In this document: in pieces, positions 1-12,703 of the stretch
Layout: every line of letters begins with the position of its first letter
Position numbering within the stretch: position 1 is the first letter of the stretch
From: Chlorokybus atmophyticus
Lineage: Eukaryota > Streptophyta > Chlorokybophyceae > Chlorokybales > Chlorokybaceae
Length of the DNA: 64,000 nucleotides
Direction: 5' to 3'
Assembly (NCBI GenBank): GCA_009103225.1
Contig: RHPI01000810.1
Location: 533,602 to 597,601 of the forward strand
Notes under the pieces: generated by a model
The model's input: only the letters and a program-made list of their open reading frames with translations
What the model was told of the DNA's origin: nothing
Databases searched by the model: none
Made by a program: the position numbers and the translations under genes

Positions 1-1634
1 TTGCTGAGCAGGGCACTTCCCACTGGAACCGTTGGTAATAGTATGACTGGTCCATCTGGTAGCCAAAGGGCAACCGAAACAGTCCATGCTGCTGCGCTGG
101 TGCATCCGGCTCAAACAGAGGAGCAGCAAGGAGGTCGGCAAAGTATGAGTTTAGAAAACCCTGATCCCCACCATCATATGACTCTAGCGCATGCGCTCGA
201 GCCAACATGTCATTCAAGGTGTCATTGGATGGGGCGAGAACAGTCAGACCGGTGTGGAATATACAAGGGTTAATGAAGACAGCGCAAAACTCGCCACACT
301 TGAAAAGCTCGTCTACATTGCGCAGGAACAGATTGTCCGCATCCAACAGTACAACTCGCTTGTAGTCAAGAAGGCCCCATGCCCATATCTGCAACGTACA
401 AACACAAGCGCAAATGTTGGTTGACATGTTGCTAGCAACTGTGATAAATTCTTCAGCATGCAGTCAAGGTAGCATAGGAACATAGCTAGCAGTGGCATGC
501 GTACTCAATCATGCTACCTCATCACTCAACGTGGCATAGGAACAGACCTGGCAAACCCATGCACACTCACTGCATGCATCAAGGGTAGCTTACGCACAAT
601 ACAGCAATGATAACTTCACAGCTTTACATCTGTTGAACATAACGTTGCACACATGACCTAGCGCTGCCAAGGCACACATATCTATCAACTCCAATGCTCT
701 TTAACCCTGCTGATGGCCGAGTGCATCACATGATGATGGTGCACTCAGCCATCCGCAGGGTAACAATGCTGACTGTGTCATGGCGTGGCACAGCGGACTA
801 CAACAGGCTGCAAAGAGCTGTGTGCTGTCATATGCCCAACCATGCAGCGAGACATAAAGAGTCTACAACCAGAACTGGGATGCCACTTGCACCAATGTAG
901 CTGTTTATATATATGGGAGCATGCATAGTTGAGAGCTATGTGACACATCGACAACAGAGCAGAAGCACCCCGCAGGACAATATCAATTGAGCGACACACA
1001 GCAGTCTGCCACAAACACACTTGCGTGCGCACAGGCACACACACACATGCTGTTGCATGCGCCTCTTCACGCATGCACGCACACAAATCTACCAATACTG
1101 GACTTGTCGACAACATGTCATATCAGCAGGGCACCTACCCTCCCACGCACTCAGTTGACCAACAAACTGGAAAGTATGGATGCCAAAACCCATTGACAAT
1201 CACACACTGGTGGCATTGCAAGCACACCAACACGCAAGTACCTTGTTCATGGCGTGCACAAAACGAGGGTCATAACGCTTCTGCTTGGCGTAAGGGTTGG
1301 GAGCATTGTCCACCTCGATCACACGCACACCGTCCTCCTCTGCAAGGATTCGTCTCCAGCTGACTGGCAGGTTGGAAGCGACCAGCGCCACTAGGTCTTC
1401 ATTGGTGCCGAATGACCTCAGGCTGCGGAACATGACCCTAGTAGCCATGAAGAACTCATAGTCCCGTGGTGTGCCACCGTACAGTATAGCGGCGTAAGCA
1501 TTCTCACTGAAGCCTTTGGGCGCAGTCTCCTGAGCCCACGGCGTCTCTGACAACGACGGCAGCGACGAAACCGCACCCTCGGCCGACAACCAAGCCAAAA
1601 AGATCACCACCACTGCCAGCAGCAGCCGCCCCAT
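1..1634 (-). CDS. GT8 (glycogenin/PGSIP-like) glycosyltransferase, partial
   Basis: Glycosyltransferase family 8 enzyme, a retaining transferase that uses a nucleotide sugar and a metal ion. Exon 1 is 1242-1634 and exon 2 runs from 388 off the left edge, with an 853-bp GT-AG intron in phase 0. The start at 1634 (MGRLLLAVVVIFLAWLSAEG) gives a clear signal peptide; a Met 15 codons upstream (1679) would bury it. Exon 1 carries the family N-terminus (AYAAILYGG, then FFMATRVMFRSLR). Exon 2 carries the DxD metal site (VVLLDADNLFL), then NPCIFHTGL, GGDQGFLNSYF and LPFGYQMDQSYYY, which in this family are followed by the acceptor region. The C-terminus is missing. The match is closest to plant glycogenin-like GT8 proteins such as the PGSIP group, several of which act in the Golgi on glycans or sphingolipids; the substrate here cannot be told. 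Confidence 0.88.
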
Positions 1635-1746
1635 GCTGCAGCCACCACACCACTTGTGCTGCAGCTTACACCGACACATCCCTTGACACCATCATCCTAG
1701 CAGGGCAATGCGGCCTTTACGCCACCAGCGAACTGATTCCCTCGAG

Positions 1747-2178
1747 TCAAAAGAATCCACCAAAAACCGCAGGCACTTCGCTGCCCCTGACGCCGCCACC
1801 ACCGCCACCGCCGCCACCACCGCCGCTGCCCACAACTTTGGCGCTCTCAATTTCCAACAAGCCAGCGGCAGCTGTCACTGCTTGGGTGCTTGCCAAATGC
1901 CATTGCAGATTTTTTGCGCTCCAGTTTGTTAACAACCAGGGCACAATCGATTGAAACGGCATGGCAATAACGGCACACCCATCCGCGGCGCGATCGCACT
2001 TGCCCCAAATCGCGTTAGAAAGTTCTATGGGACCTGCTTGCACAACTTTATGCACATAGGCACACAACCTGAAAACGTCCCCAAATATGCCACATTTACC
2101 CCACGAATTAGGGTCATCAACGATCAAAAGCTTTTGGGCCAACAGGGGTCGGCTACATTTCGGACATGCAGTGCGCAA
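1747..2178 (-). other. Open frame upstream of the GT8 gene, doubtful
   Basis: A 143-codon open frame whose first residues include a CPKC pair and whose last third encodes a run of about eleven glycines from a GCC repeat (about 1794-1832). It lies immediately upstream of the GT8 start and on the same strand. I do not recognise a family and see no second zinc ligand pair at useful spacing. It may be 5' leader of the GT8 transcript or an unrelated small gene. The rest of 1680-2770 holds only overlapping open frames on both strands with no recognisable product. Confidence 0.2.
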
Positions 2179-2769
2179 ACCCTAACCCCGTCCCAAAATC
2201 CTTGTGGACATTCATTAATCTCGATACGGGAAGGACTTTGCTGTCAGGGGACCAGCATTACAGTCGGTTCATTGGCAGCAAACGCCGCGTGTATCGCAAT
2301 TCATCAAACATCGGACGTCAGCATCAAGGCTGGGGCCGCGGGGTTGTGTCAGGCGTAAGTTTAAGCCTCTGTTTCCAGCCGTCGGCAACCAACGGATTGC
2401 GACGCAACGTCGCTTCAAGTCCCGTTTGCATGGCCAGCTCTGCGAACCTTCGCCACAGGTAATTTACAGCGAAGCCTATGAGATATCAAAATGACAGGTG
2501 CATAGAGTTCGTCGCGTCGCCACAGCCAGTAGCGAGCCGCTGGTTGTGGCGCAACTCACTTGTCCTTTTGTGTTGGCGCCACCAAGTCGGAGGGGGCGCG
2601 CGCGACAATGGATGCCGGATGGCGGCGGGGCATCTTTTCCGGCGGCCGGTAGCGTATCTGGCTAGGGGTTTTGGCCGAGCCTACCTACCGGGGACAACTC
2701 CCCTGAAACTCATAAGTACACTACATGTAGTCGTTCCCCGTTATTACATCTACTTTTATCTTTAAGCGT

Positions 2770-3800
2770 GTAATGCCACTAAGAGGGGGTATTTTCTTGG
2801 TGCTTCAATTGAAAGGAAGATATTCCTTCAACGCCTACGGGAGCCCTCGAAACATCACTTATGCGGGTTTATGCTTGTAACCGTAGCCTTTAACAACATC
2901 ATCTTATGCTGATATGCAAATGCAAATACAGCAATTTATAAAAATACCTATGTATTTGTATACACATGTCATTTGAATGATTTGGTAACTTGGTTCTTGC
3001 ACACTAGTTTTTAATTTATTACATAATACCTGGTACGTAAGCTAACCAATTCGTTTGAGATATTCGCATGGTAGAAGTTTGGCCTTATTAAAATTTCGGG
3101 CCTCCAATTTTGATTAATCCATAACTGTAGTCTTGTAATACATTATCATTGCTGCAAATCTTATAGATTATTATTTTTGTAATATTTTTTGAATACAAGT
3201 TATTTTATTGTTATTCAAATTCTACTTGAGCATCCAACATAATTCGCCATCAATGCCATAAAACAACCACTGGGCCCAATCAACATACTACTCAACTTGT
3301 ACCGCCCCCATGTTGCCTGTTTTACTACTCATGCGTTCATGTACCAGCGACATTGATAGTCACTTACACAACGGCTAACTACTAACACCGTCGTTGATAG
3401 GCGCGCGTAATGTGTGTTTAGTTAATATAGAATTACATAATATGTATACATACATATACGTATATTGATAACATATAATGGCCACACCATGTGCCATTAG
3501 ACAAACAATGTTAATTATAACACATGATAACAAAATCATAATTTGTATCCTTTGTTTAAAGAAATGTATATGCATGCATATATACGTATATTGGTAATAA
3601 TTTGATGGCCACATCGTATGGCCATTAAACGAACAATGCCAATTGTAAAAAATGTTAACAACATTAATATTGAGATCCTTCCTTTGCAGAATTTGACTCA
3701 AGAACTTGAACCTAGTTCAACAAAATTGTAAGCTGTAAGTTTACGGATAACACGACATCAAAAACCCATTCAATGCGGCTACGTCCACTTGCTACGCACG
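2770..3800. other. AT-rich non-coding stretch with a tandem duplication
   Basis: No gene is visible. A diverged tandem duplication of about 125 bp lies at about 3426-3555 and 3556-3680: both units contain TATACGTATATTG, then ATGGCCACA, GCCATTA and ACAATG at the same spacing. The AT content rises sharply relative to the flanking gene. Confidence 0.5.
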
Positions 3801-3826
3801 AGGGGGGGGGGGGGGGGGGGGGGGGN

Positions 3827-4023
3827 CTGCTTGCGATAGCATAGCATGACAGTTGGTTGCAGATGTCTGCTCCTTCCATGTGTGAGTACAATGCATGTGG
3901 ATTGCGGTTTGCAACCTGCCTTTACAACCGAGGGCCTTAAGCACAAAATTGTACAAAACTTAAGAGGAGCTAGCACAGGCCCAATCAGTATGCAGTCACA
4001 TGATGTGATGTGACATGCTATGT
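3827..4023. repeat. 197-bp direct repeat, copy 1
   Basis: This stretch recurs at 4111-4307 without a difference that I could find. It begins at the base after the single N (3826) that ends a 24-base G run (3802-3825), so one copy may be an assembly artefact made when the gap was closed. Confidence 0.85.
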
Positions 4024-4110
4024 CAAGACAAACTACATGGCAGCCTTAGTGTCAAGTCGCTCTGTAAGTGTGTTACGCCTGTAAGGCAAGGCTTACTTGT
4101 TCTCATGACA

Positions 4111-4307
4111 CTGCTTGCGATAGCATAGCATGACAGTTGGTTGCAGATGTCTGCTCCTTCCATGTGTGAGTACAATGCATGTGGATTGCGGTTTGCAACC
4201 TGCCTTTACAACCGAGGGCCTTAAGCACAAAATTGTACAAAACTTAAGAGGAGCTAGCACAGGCCCAATCAGTATGCAGTCACATGATGTGATGTGACAT
4301 GCTATGT
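4111..4307. repeat. 197-bp direct repeat, copy 2
   Basis: Second copy of the unit at 3827-4023, 284 bp downstream. Both copies contain the same short minus-strand open frame, which is no evidence of coding. From 4308 to 5062 I see no gene; TATA-like words at about 4435 and 4540 are not followed by a recognisable coding region. Confidence 0.85.
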
Positions 4308-5067
4308 TGCCTTCTATGAGCACAACCCCACGTTGGTATCATCCGCGTAGGAGTGCTTTACTTGGACAAGCAGGCACTGAGCGGTTAAGTGATGTGTTTA
4401 ACTAGTAGCTCTACGGCCTAAAGTGGCGGAGCATATAAATGAGGTCAGCGCGTGTGGTAAAGGGGGCACTTAGCCCGCTGGCTCATAAGGTGCACCTTTG
4501 CTGCCAACATGTGGCCAAGCGGGAAGGCCGCAAATAGGGGTATATAAGAAGATTGCTGGTGGTGTCTAGACAAGTGTGGGACTCCTCATGCTCGCTACTG
4601 TGTGAGGGGTGCTTTGCGGTAGCGATTTAAGGGGTCTTCCCCCTGCTATTGTTAGGTAGGTTGTGAGCTGTGTTGGGAGCGGTGTGCGAAGGAAGACTGG
4701 AGGACAGCCTTCTTCACGGGTGTGGCTTTGGGAGCCTGCTTTAAAGAGAAAGGACTTGCAACAGCCCCAGCTGTGACGGTTTTGCTTAGAGTCTGAGTAG
4801 AACTGTACCGCATACATTATGGCATGACTGATAGTGTATGCACATGTATGCTAGTGCCCAATTGCATTAGCTAGCAAAGTTGTTGAGAAAAGGCCTGGCC
4901 TTGGGCGGTCAACCTTACAGAATGTGTAAGTGGGAAGCACTATCGCTGCTACATTGCTGTACTTCATGTGCACCTCCAGGCCGCACTGCTACTATTGATA
5001 TAGCTGGTTGGTATTTTAATGTGCTTCGTCTACTTATATTTCTGGCCTCTACACTTTACTGCTATTG

Positions 5068-5335
5068 TGTTGACAATCAGAGTGCAGTGCTATACCAACA
5101 CTTTATTGACCAGTGCATACATGCGCATATACACACCGTCAAAAGTGCACAGACTCAACGTGATCCAGTGACAAGTTACCTGTTGTCCTACATATACAAC
5201 TCACAACGGCTACTAATATCATATGAGTCATATCGAGCAAATTCTACTGATTAGTCCAATATCGATTGCTAACTCACGAGCAGATGATAATCTGTATACA
5301 ACAAGCTTATTGAACTAGGTGACTATATCACAACA
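5068..5335 (-). repeat. Copia 3' LTR
   Basis: 268-bp LTR with TGTTG...CAACA tips, homologous along its length to 16307-16576. The 5' neighbour on the minus strand is a polypurine tract; the other side is the target duplication TATTG. Confidence 0.9.
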
Positions 5336-5639
5336 CTCCCACGCAAGCAGCTTGTTGTGTCCATCGGTCTCCCGCTTGACTGTCCTTCGTCTTCACTTCG
5401 CTCCGAGTCTTTCGCAGCAAGTCTTGAACTTGGCTGGTGGCAGGGCCTTGGTCATACAGTCTGCCAGCATGTTCTTCGTGCTTCCAGTAGATGAACTACA
5501 CCTCCCTTTCAGCCACTCTCTCACATACAAAGTGATGCACAACATCAATGTACTTGGACCTTACTAACGCGGTCGGATGCTTAAGCAACTTGATTGCTCC
5601 ATAGTTGTCACAATGCATGGCCAAGGTCTGCCATCAGCT

Positions 5640-8600
5640 TCCTCAACCAGAGTTCCTCCTTAACTGCCTGTGATGCAACCATATACTCTGCTTCAGCTTT
5701 GGATACAACAAATGTGGGTTTGAGTCTGCGACAACAACTGACCACTTCTCCATAAAGAAGAAAGGTGTAGCCTGTGGTAGACTTCCTTGTATCTCAATCT
5801 TTAGCATAGTCAGCATCACAAAACCACTGTAATGCTGTGCTCTCCCTTCAAAGGTGATCCCAACTGCATTACTACCAGCAATGTAGCGAAGGATTGCCTT
5901 TGCTGCCTTCCAGTGCTCCATTGTGGGTGCTAACATGTGCCTTGCAAGTACGCGGACAGACAGTGGAATGTCTGATCTGATGCTAATTGATAGATACGGG
6001 AAGCTACTTACCATCTCACCATATGGGTACCGCTCCTTGCTGAGTAACTTTGAGTCTGCTGTAGCACACTACAGCTTTGTCCCTACTCCCATGGGGACTA
6101 TCTCAAACTTGGCTTGTTCAAGACCGAACTTGTTGATCATCTTGGCAATCACTGATTGCAGCAGATGGCATCTGCTGCTGGCTGATCTTTGCTGTCTTCG
6201 TCACCCTGTCTCTCCCCATGAACATGCCAAGGAACCACTTGTCAACTCCCAAGTTTTGGGCACTGAAGGCCTCTTTCAATGCAGACTTGACATGCTCTAT
6301 GTCACTCACAATGTGCAGCGACAATGATGTCTTCAACATATACAAGCCACACTTTCTTGGTATGGGGGAACAGCCCGGGGTCTGCCTCTGAATCCTTGAA
6401 TCCCTGCCTCTCTAGCTCCGTTAACAATTTAATATGACAGACTCTGGGTGCTTGCTTTAGCCCGTAGAGAGCCCTCTCCAACTTGCACACTGTGCTACTA
6501 CTTTATGGTAGCCTCCCAATTGCTGAACATAGATGTCTTTCTCCAACTTCCCATACAAGAACGATGTCTTCACGTCCAAAAAAAGAAAGCTCAAGGTTTT
6601 AAGCAACAACAACTGCAAGCAACGCACGAAAGGTTGTGTGCTTGCTCGCGGGTGCCAAGACTTCTGTTGTTAAAGCCGATGCCTTCTTGCTGTAGAAACC
6701 CTTTAACAATAAGCCTGGCCTTGTAGCGCTTGATATTGCCTTGTCCGCCTTCTTTCATTTCAAAGACCAACTTCATAACAATTGACTTGACACTGCTGGA
6801 ATTGCCTCCAGCCTCCAAGTTATGTTGGTGTGCAAGGATGCAATCTCTTCGTCCATTGCTTATTGCCACTGTTTAGCATCAGGTCCAGCCAGTGCCTCCC
6901 TATAGGTGGATGCTCAGTGACCTCGGCGTTAATGTGTTGCTCCTTCAGAGCTTTTTAAAAATGGTGGCAATCAATCTGGTTTGCGACTCTCTCTGTGTAA
7001 ATAGCGCTTCTCCTGCTGAACTTCCTGCACATGCTCCTCTTGCATATGCATTGCCTGCTGCTGTTGTTGTTGTTGTGGATGTTGCGGCAAGGCTGTAGTG
7101 ATGGTGCTGTTGGTGGTGTGCTCCTGCTGCACACCCTCTTTGTCCTCATCTTTGAGATTAAGAATGACGCCTTGAGCACCTGTTACTGCTCTTCCCTCAG
7201 CAAATACAACATCGTGGCTGACCACAGCTTTCTTGCCATCCATGAGCACCCTGTACCCCATTGTGTTTGGCTCGTAGCCCACAAAAACTCCCTTGTTGCT
7301 AACCGGATCCAATTTATTGCATTGCTTTGAGACATGAACGAAGCACTCACACCCAAACACCTTCAGCAGATTTTCATCTAGTTGCCAACAAAATAAAGCG
7401 CTCCCACGGAGTCTTTGGTTGCAACCTCACGAGGGATCTATTGCGGACGTAGTTGGCAGTTAACACTGCTTCTTTCCATATACTCTTGTCCAACCTAGCA
7501 TCGGAGAGTATGGATCCAGCCTTTTCAAACAACGCTCCGTTCAACCTCTCTGCAGGACCACTTTGCTGCGGGGTGTAGGCGCACTAGTGTCATGCCTTAT
7601 GCCCTCGCTGGCATAGTAGGCTTGCAGCTGTTTATTAACATACTCGCCACCTCAGAGGCTCTGTCACTGCAAAGCGCCTTTACTTTCTACTCAAATCCAG
7701 TCTCAACCAAAGCGATTGCTTTCTGTACAGTTGCAGCGACATTTGACTTGTGCACCAATAATATCACTACGGATAGCTTGCTGAAGTTTTAAAAAAATGT
7801 ACCGAATCACGAGCACTGTCATTCTTTTAATGCGACAAGCACGGGACCAAACACATCTGTGTGTAGCAACTCCAAGGGTCTACTGCTGACATGCTCTGAC
7901 CGCTGAAATGGTTGTCTATGCTTGCCTAACAAGAATGGCTCACACAACACATCTTGTGCTGCTCTGCAGTCCTCTAGAGCAAGGTTGATGCCACGCAACA
8001 TGCCTTCTATCACCATCCTCTCGATGTTGCCGTAGTTGAGGTGGCCAAGTTGTCTGTGCTCGAGTGATGCACTGGCAGTCTCCTTGTTATAGCCGTTAAT
8101 GCAGAATGCCTTGCATTCTCCTCTTCCTTCATCAGCCACAGGTTCCCACAATTCATGCTTCTGATCAGAATAACTCCCCGCTGCTATCTGACACAGTCCT
8201 CCTTCAAATGTGACTCTGTAGCCCAACCTTGAAGCTCTTCTGATGGAGAACAAGCTTGCAGTGGCTGCGAGTACATGTAAGACAATTTTGAGCGGTACCT
8301 TTCGTACAACTCTTTTGATCTTGCAGTGCAAGATGATGTCTCCCTTGGCAGCAGAAGGCAGCTTAATTTTATTGCCGAAATGGACTGTGATGTGTCAGGT
8401 AAGGGGTGTGTAGCTCGTCAGCTTCCCCTTGTCAGGTGTGAGATGGCTCGTGCATCCACTGTGCAGCACCCAGGAAGACAATGTTGTCTCCTCTAAAGTT
8501 GAAGCTGTGAAAATCCACTGCCCTGTTTATGCTTCCTCCCTTGCTCTTACTTCCACCTCGAAGCCGCATCCTGCACTCAGCAATAAACCGCCGTGGCTTC

Positions 8601-9227
8601 TTACAGTAGTGGCAACTCCCTTTCTTCTTGCCACGTTTGTATCCTCCCTTGCTCTAAAATTTGTATGTTGAAGCAAAATGCCTCTGCATCTCCAGCTGCT
8701 TCCCTCTTCTTTAAGAGTCTCTCCTCTATCTGCAGAAGCCTAGGGGTGACTTCGTCCGGGGTGAGCTCATCATTTGTGCCCTTAAGCATAGTCACAGTCA
8801 TGCCGTACTCATCAGACAGCCCTGCACGCACTGCCCATACCACCTCTTGTTCTCTCAGCTCTTGGTCGACTTCAAGGAGGTCTTTCCACAGCTCTCTCGC
8901 TCTGGACACGTACTTTGTGACTATCTCGTCCTTCTCCTTCAAGGTAGATATAAGCTTTCTCAACTGCAATTTTCGGGCATTGTTTTCCACCTAAAACGCA
9001 ATCAAACTTCTCCTAAGCTTGTCTTGCAGTGGTGCATTCATCCAACATAACCAAGTGATGATCTCTCATGTGCAAACCTATCAGAGCAAAAGCACGTTCA
9101 GAACTTGTTTCCAAACAGCACTGCGACCTGTTATGGTAGGATCAGCCTCGTCTGAGTCCACGTAGTTTCACAGCTGCTTGTGGACCAGGAGCATCTTCAT
9201 AGAAATACTCCAATATGTGTAGTTATC
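5640..9227 (-). pseudogene. Copia gag-pol, degenerate
   Basis: Fragments of one Copia polyprotein in order on the minus strand, broken by stops and frameshifts. Gag (8601-9227) has the UBN2-type fold (about 8650-8990) and a CCHC knuckle near 8590 whose His is replaced (CHYCKKPRRFIAEC). The pre-integrase motif and integrase start are at 7819-8331 (HRQLGHLNYGNIER, then CEPFLLGKHRQPF, LELLHTDVFGP). The post-integrase region is at 6971-7360 (KLDPVSNKGVFVGYEPNTMG) and encodes a poly-Gln run. Reverse transcriptase pieces lie at 6591-6869 (RYKARLIVKGF) and 6118-6490 (LERALYGLKQAPR). The catalytic YVDD is YVED here, which would abolish activity. The RNase H-like end is at 5643-6014. The upstream part of gag lies beyond the Gypsy insert, at 16157-16306. 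Confidence 0.88.
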
Positions 9228-9546
9228 TGTAACGGAGTGCTACCGCTACGGTTCCCCGCCTTTATTTAATGAGAAATAAGGGTTTCAACGGGATAAACAC
9301 AACCATCAGAGTCGTAATAGGGCCTTTATAGGCCCTAATAAGGTGTTATGTAACACCAATATCGACTTGAGACATGAGTCTCAAGTCGATATCGGCCGCA
9401 TGGCGGCGCCGCTAACGCAGCGACCGCCATAGCCAGGGGAGCTTTCGATCCCCTGGCTGCCAGCGGCGGCGGCGGCGGCGACGTGGCTGTGGTTAGTGGT
9501 GTTGGGGTAGGGGATTAAAGGGGGCGGTAGCACCCCCCTTCTTACA
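9228..9546 (+). repeat. Gypsy 5' LTR with stacked hairpins
   Basis: 319-bp LTR. It contains consecutive perfect or near-perfect inverted repeats: AGGGCCTTTATAGGCCCT, GGTGTTATGTAACACC, ATATCGACTTGAGAC/GTCTCAAGTCGATAT and CCAGGGGAGC...GATCCCCTGG. The last two survive in the other LTR, the first two are decayed there. A GCG repeat follows at about 9464-9480. Confidence 0.9.
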
Positions 9547-10382
9547 TTTGATATCGGAGCGAGGGCGTGGGGGCCTGGGGGGGCGGTGACGGCTTTGGCG
9601 ACGGCGGGGCGCAGAGGCGGTAGTCGGCACTGCTCAGTGCCAACGTCAGACCGGCGGCCTGACAGCGGCGGCAGCTAGCAGCCGCTACCCACTAGGGTGG
9701 GTAGTGGTAGTTGTTAGCTAGTTGTTGTTGTTGTTGTATAGTTGTATAGTGCTGCTGTTGGTGTAGCCTTGCCTAGCCTTGCCTTGCCTTGCTTGCTTAG
9801 CCTAGCCTAGCTTGCCTTGCCTAGCCTAGCTTGTTAGTGTGAAGGGGAGGCGGCCACTTTGGCAGCCTCACCTCAAGTATTGTATCTCAGCACATCACTT
9901 GTAACCAAATCACATTATTACTTGTGAGTGTGCTCGTGGTTGGGGCTGCCACCACGTGGATTCGTGGTGGTGTAAGGGGGGGGGTTGTGGTTGTTTACAC
10001 TTCTCCCACCCCAAGAAAGCAGTCTAACGCCTACTTGGGCTGTTTTTGCCGCCATTCAATGCGGTAGGGCCGCCAGATTCAACGAGAGTTTGGCACCTTT
10101 TGTGTCATTTACAATTGTGAGTTGAGCAGGGTTGTACAAAGTGAAAACTTTGAGTTGTTGTAGCTTGTGAACCGTCGCGTGGATTTGCATGCGGTTTGTT
10201 TACAAGCGAGTGTCTTGTTGAGAGGTGTTGGGCAGTTATTTTATGTGCTGTTTAACCCAAGTATAGCACCTCGAAATTAACAAGAAAGAAATAACAAATC
10301 TTGACAATTTCAGAGTGCACAACTCGTGTGCTTGTGCACTCGTGCACTTGCAAACTTCTTGACGGCTTGTCTCCTTGGGCAG
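9547..10382 (+). other. Gypsy leader with short minisatellite
   Basis: Untranslated leader between the LTR and gag. It holds a run of alternating GCCTT/GCCTA units at about 9768-9836 and a TTG repeat near 9721-9738. No coding region is visible. Confidence 0.6.
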
Positions 10383-11734
10383 ATGTCTCACCAAGGAGAG
10401 GAAGGAGAGATGTATCCCGTACGTGAGGATTCATCCTATGAGCCATCAAGTGATGAGGAAGTGAAGCACTCACAAACGAGTGATGATTACAGTGTCAGTG
10501 AGGAGGAAGAAGCCAAATCCAAGAGTTGTGAAGCTTCTTCAAAGAAGTCCTCTCATGATGACCAACATATAGACGCTCAGAGCATCATCGGGGCGGCCAT
10601 AGCGAAGTACGCATCAGAGCGTGAAACTCTTCTTGCTGCACACCCCTAGCTTCGCAAGGAAGTGTGAGATGAGTGTATACGAGACGGACTTCGCGGCACT
10701 CCTAGGCGAAAGCAGGGAGGTGGTGATTCGCATGATCGAGCACGAGTTGACGCGTAATGTACCGCAACTCATGCGCACAGATCCGACATTGGCCACTCTT
10801 ATGGCTACTTATGACAAACCAGGCCCATATCCAGGCCAGAGGATGGCGTTCGAGGCTCTCACCTTATTGATGGTGGAAACTCAGAAGCGTTGCAAGGACC
10901 TCTTCTGGTACTTGGGGCCTGAGATGGAGGAGAAGTTAGCTCGAGAAGAGCGGTTGACTGCACGCCTCGATGCTATGCAGTCCGAGTTGGTGGCGTTACG
11001 CCAGCAGGTGGCAGGGGCTACTACTACTGTAGCAGGGACATCAATTGGCCTACCCGTCACAGCGCTGAACAAGCCCGAGAAGTTCAAGCCCAATGGGGCT
11101 GTAAACATTCATGAGTGGGTGGTGAATATAAAGCGCTACTTGGCTGCACTTCAGCGACCAGTTAGTGAGCATACATCTGTTGTTGAGTTCCTCTTGCCAC
11201 CTGACGCTTTGGCCAAGTGGGCACATCAAACAAAGGATGGGTGCTTCCAAGACTGTGGAGGCATTGTTTCGATTCTTGGTAGAGCGCTATGGTGGCATGG
11301 ACCCAACTACTAATGCCCGCAACGAGCTTACCAATCACGCCCATGGACAAGGCTGAGCAGTTTGACCTGTACAAGCGCGGCTTGGATGCGCGCTTGCGCG
11401 ACCAGTTGCATTAATCAACACGTCGACGGGGCAACCGTGGGTTCTCGCGGATCTCGCAACCTTGCAGAGGTTGAGTGTGTATGTGTTCAACGGCGATGCT
11501 GCGGCTGTGCAGGACAAGTCATAGGTGGTGGCTTCAATCAAGCCACATGGGGGAGCGGGGAAGCGGTTCCCTCCACCAAGTGCGCATGCGGCGAAAAAGG
11601 CAAAAACCTCATACGCACATGCGAGTTGTGCTACACCTATTGCAGCACGCGCCTGCTACGTGTGCCATCAGCCAGGTGACATTGCGAAGAACTGCCCAAC
11701 CAAGGGAAAGGGCAAGGACAAGAAGGTTGAATAG
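10383..11734 (+). pseudogene. Gypsy gag, frameshifted
   Basis: Three overlapping frames that together look like one gag. The first (10383-10649) encodes an acidic, Ser/Glu-rich N-terminus. The second (about 10670-11313) encodes the capsid-like helical region, with a coiled-coil stretch (EEKLAREERLTARLDAMQSE) and NKPEKFKPNGAVNIHEWV, which is typical of gag in plant Gypsy elements. The third (11525-11734) holds the zinc knuckle CYVCHQPGDIAKNC followed by a Lys-rich tail. The joins need at least two frameshifts, so the copy is inactive. Confidence 0.8.
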
Positions 11735-12171
11735 GATTACGTCGTGCCTGATGTACCTTCATCTGGTGGCCAGTTGCTAGTGTTACATACAGCAAACTAG
11801 TTGGATGAATTGTCTCGTGTTCATGTAATGACACATGCATGGCAAGCACGTAATAAGCTGCCACTTTTTGATAGTGAAAAAGTGGATGACCAGGCTTGTG
11901 TGCTAGTGCATGTAGAATATAACATGCTAACAGAAGTTTTGCGCATATTGTGTAAGTTATAAATTAAACACACGACACTGAGTGTGGTTGTCATGATGCC
12001 GATGTATCATGAACCGTGGCCAAAGCATACTCGGGGGGGAACTATGTTGTCTCACAAAGCATGAGACGGGGACTGCGGTTGTCAGCAACATCGATTAACC
12101 CACGCATTAGTCACGGAATCTTGGCTACCTTTCAAGGGCGAGTAGTACCTTTATTATAAACCTTCACAGGC

Positions 12172-12420
12172 ATGGCACAGGGTATTACTAGCTCGTTCTT
12201 AGTTGACACCGGGGCAACGCAAAACTTCGTCGAAGATAAATGGGTTATGCGCACTAAGATAGCGCGTAAACCCTCAGCCTTCTCAGCTGCTGGTGCTGGG
12301 AGTGCCTTATCAGTAAAAGGTGAAGTCAAGTTGAAAGTTATGATTGGTAGTTATCAAGCCAACTTAACTTTCATCGTAGTACCCATTGACATAGTTGGTG
12401 TTGATATGGTATTTGGCTAA
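12172..12420 (+). pseudogene. Gypsy aspartic protease
   Basis: A retropepsin fragment. The catalytic triad region reads FLVDTGATQNFV and a late hydrophobic VDMVFG precedes a stop, where the family usually continues with an ILG- or LGxxWL-type motif. The start is not defined; protease is normally part of the polyprotein. From 12421 to 12703 the frame is broken. Confidence 0.75.
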
Positions 12421-12703
12421 GAATGGCAGAATCAAGTGTCTATGACATTAGATACTGCTGCACGGCTGTGTACAGTAAAGAAGGGGCGTAAGCGCATCAC
12501 TTTATCCGTGCAGGGGTCGCGTAGCTTGGAATACAAGCAAAAGGGACCCTGCATTACTTACGGCGCTCCATATGAAGCGTGCGTTACGTAAACACACACC
12601 TGCTTTTTTAATGCACTTGACGTGTAGTGATGATGTAGTGCCTGGCAATACAGAAGGTGTGGCGGACATCATTGAGAAGTTTTAAGATGTAATCTCAAAT
12701 GAG

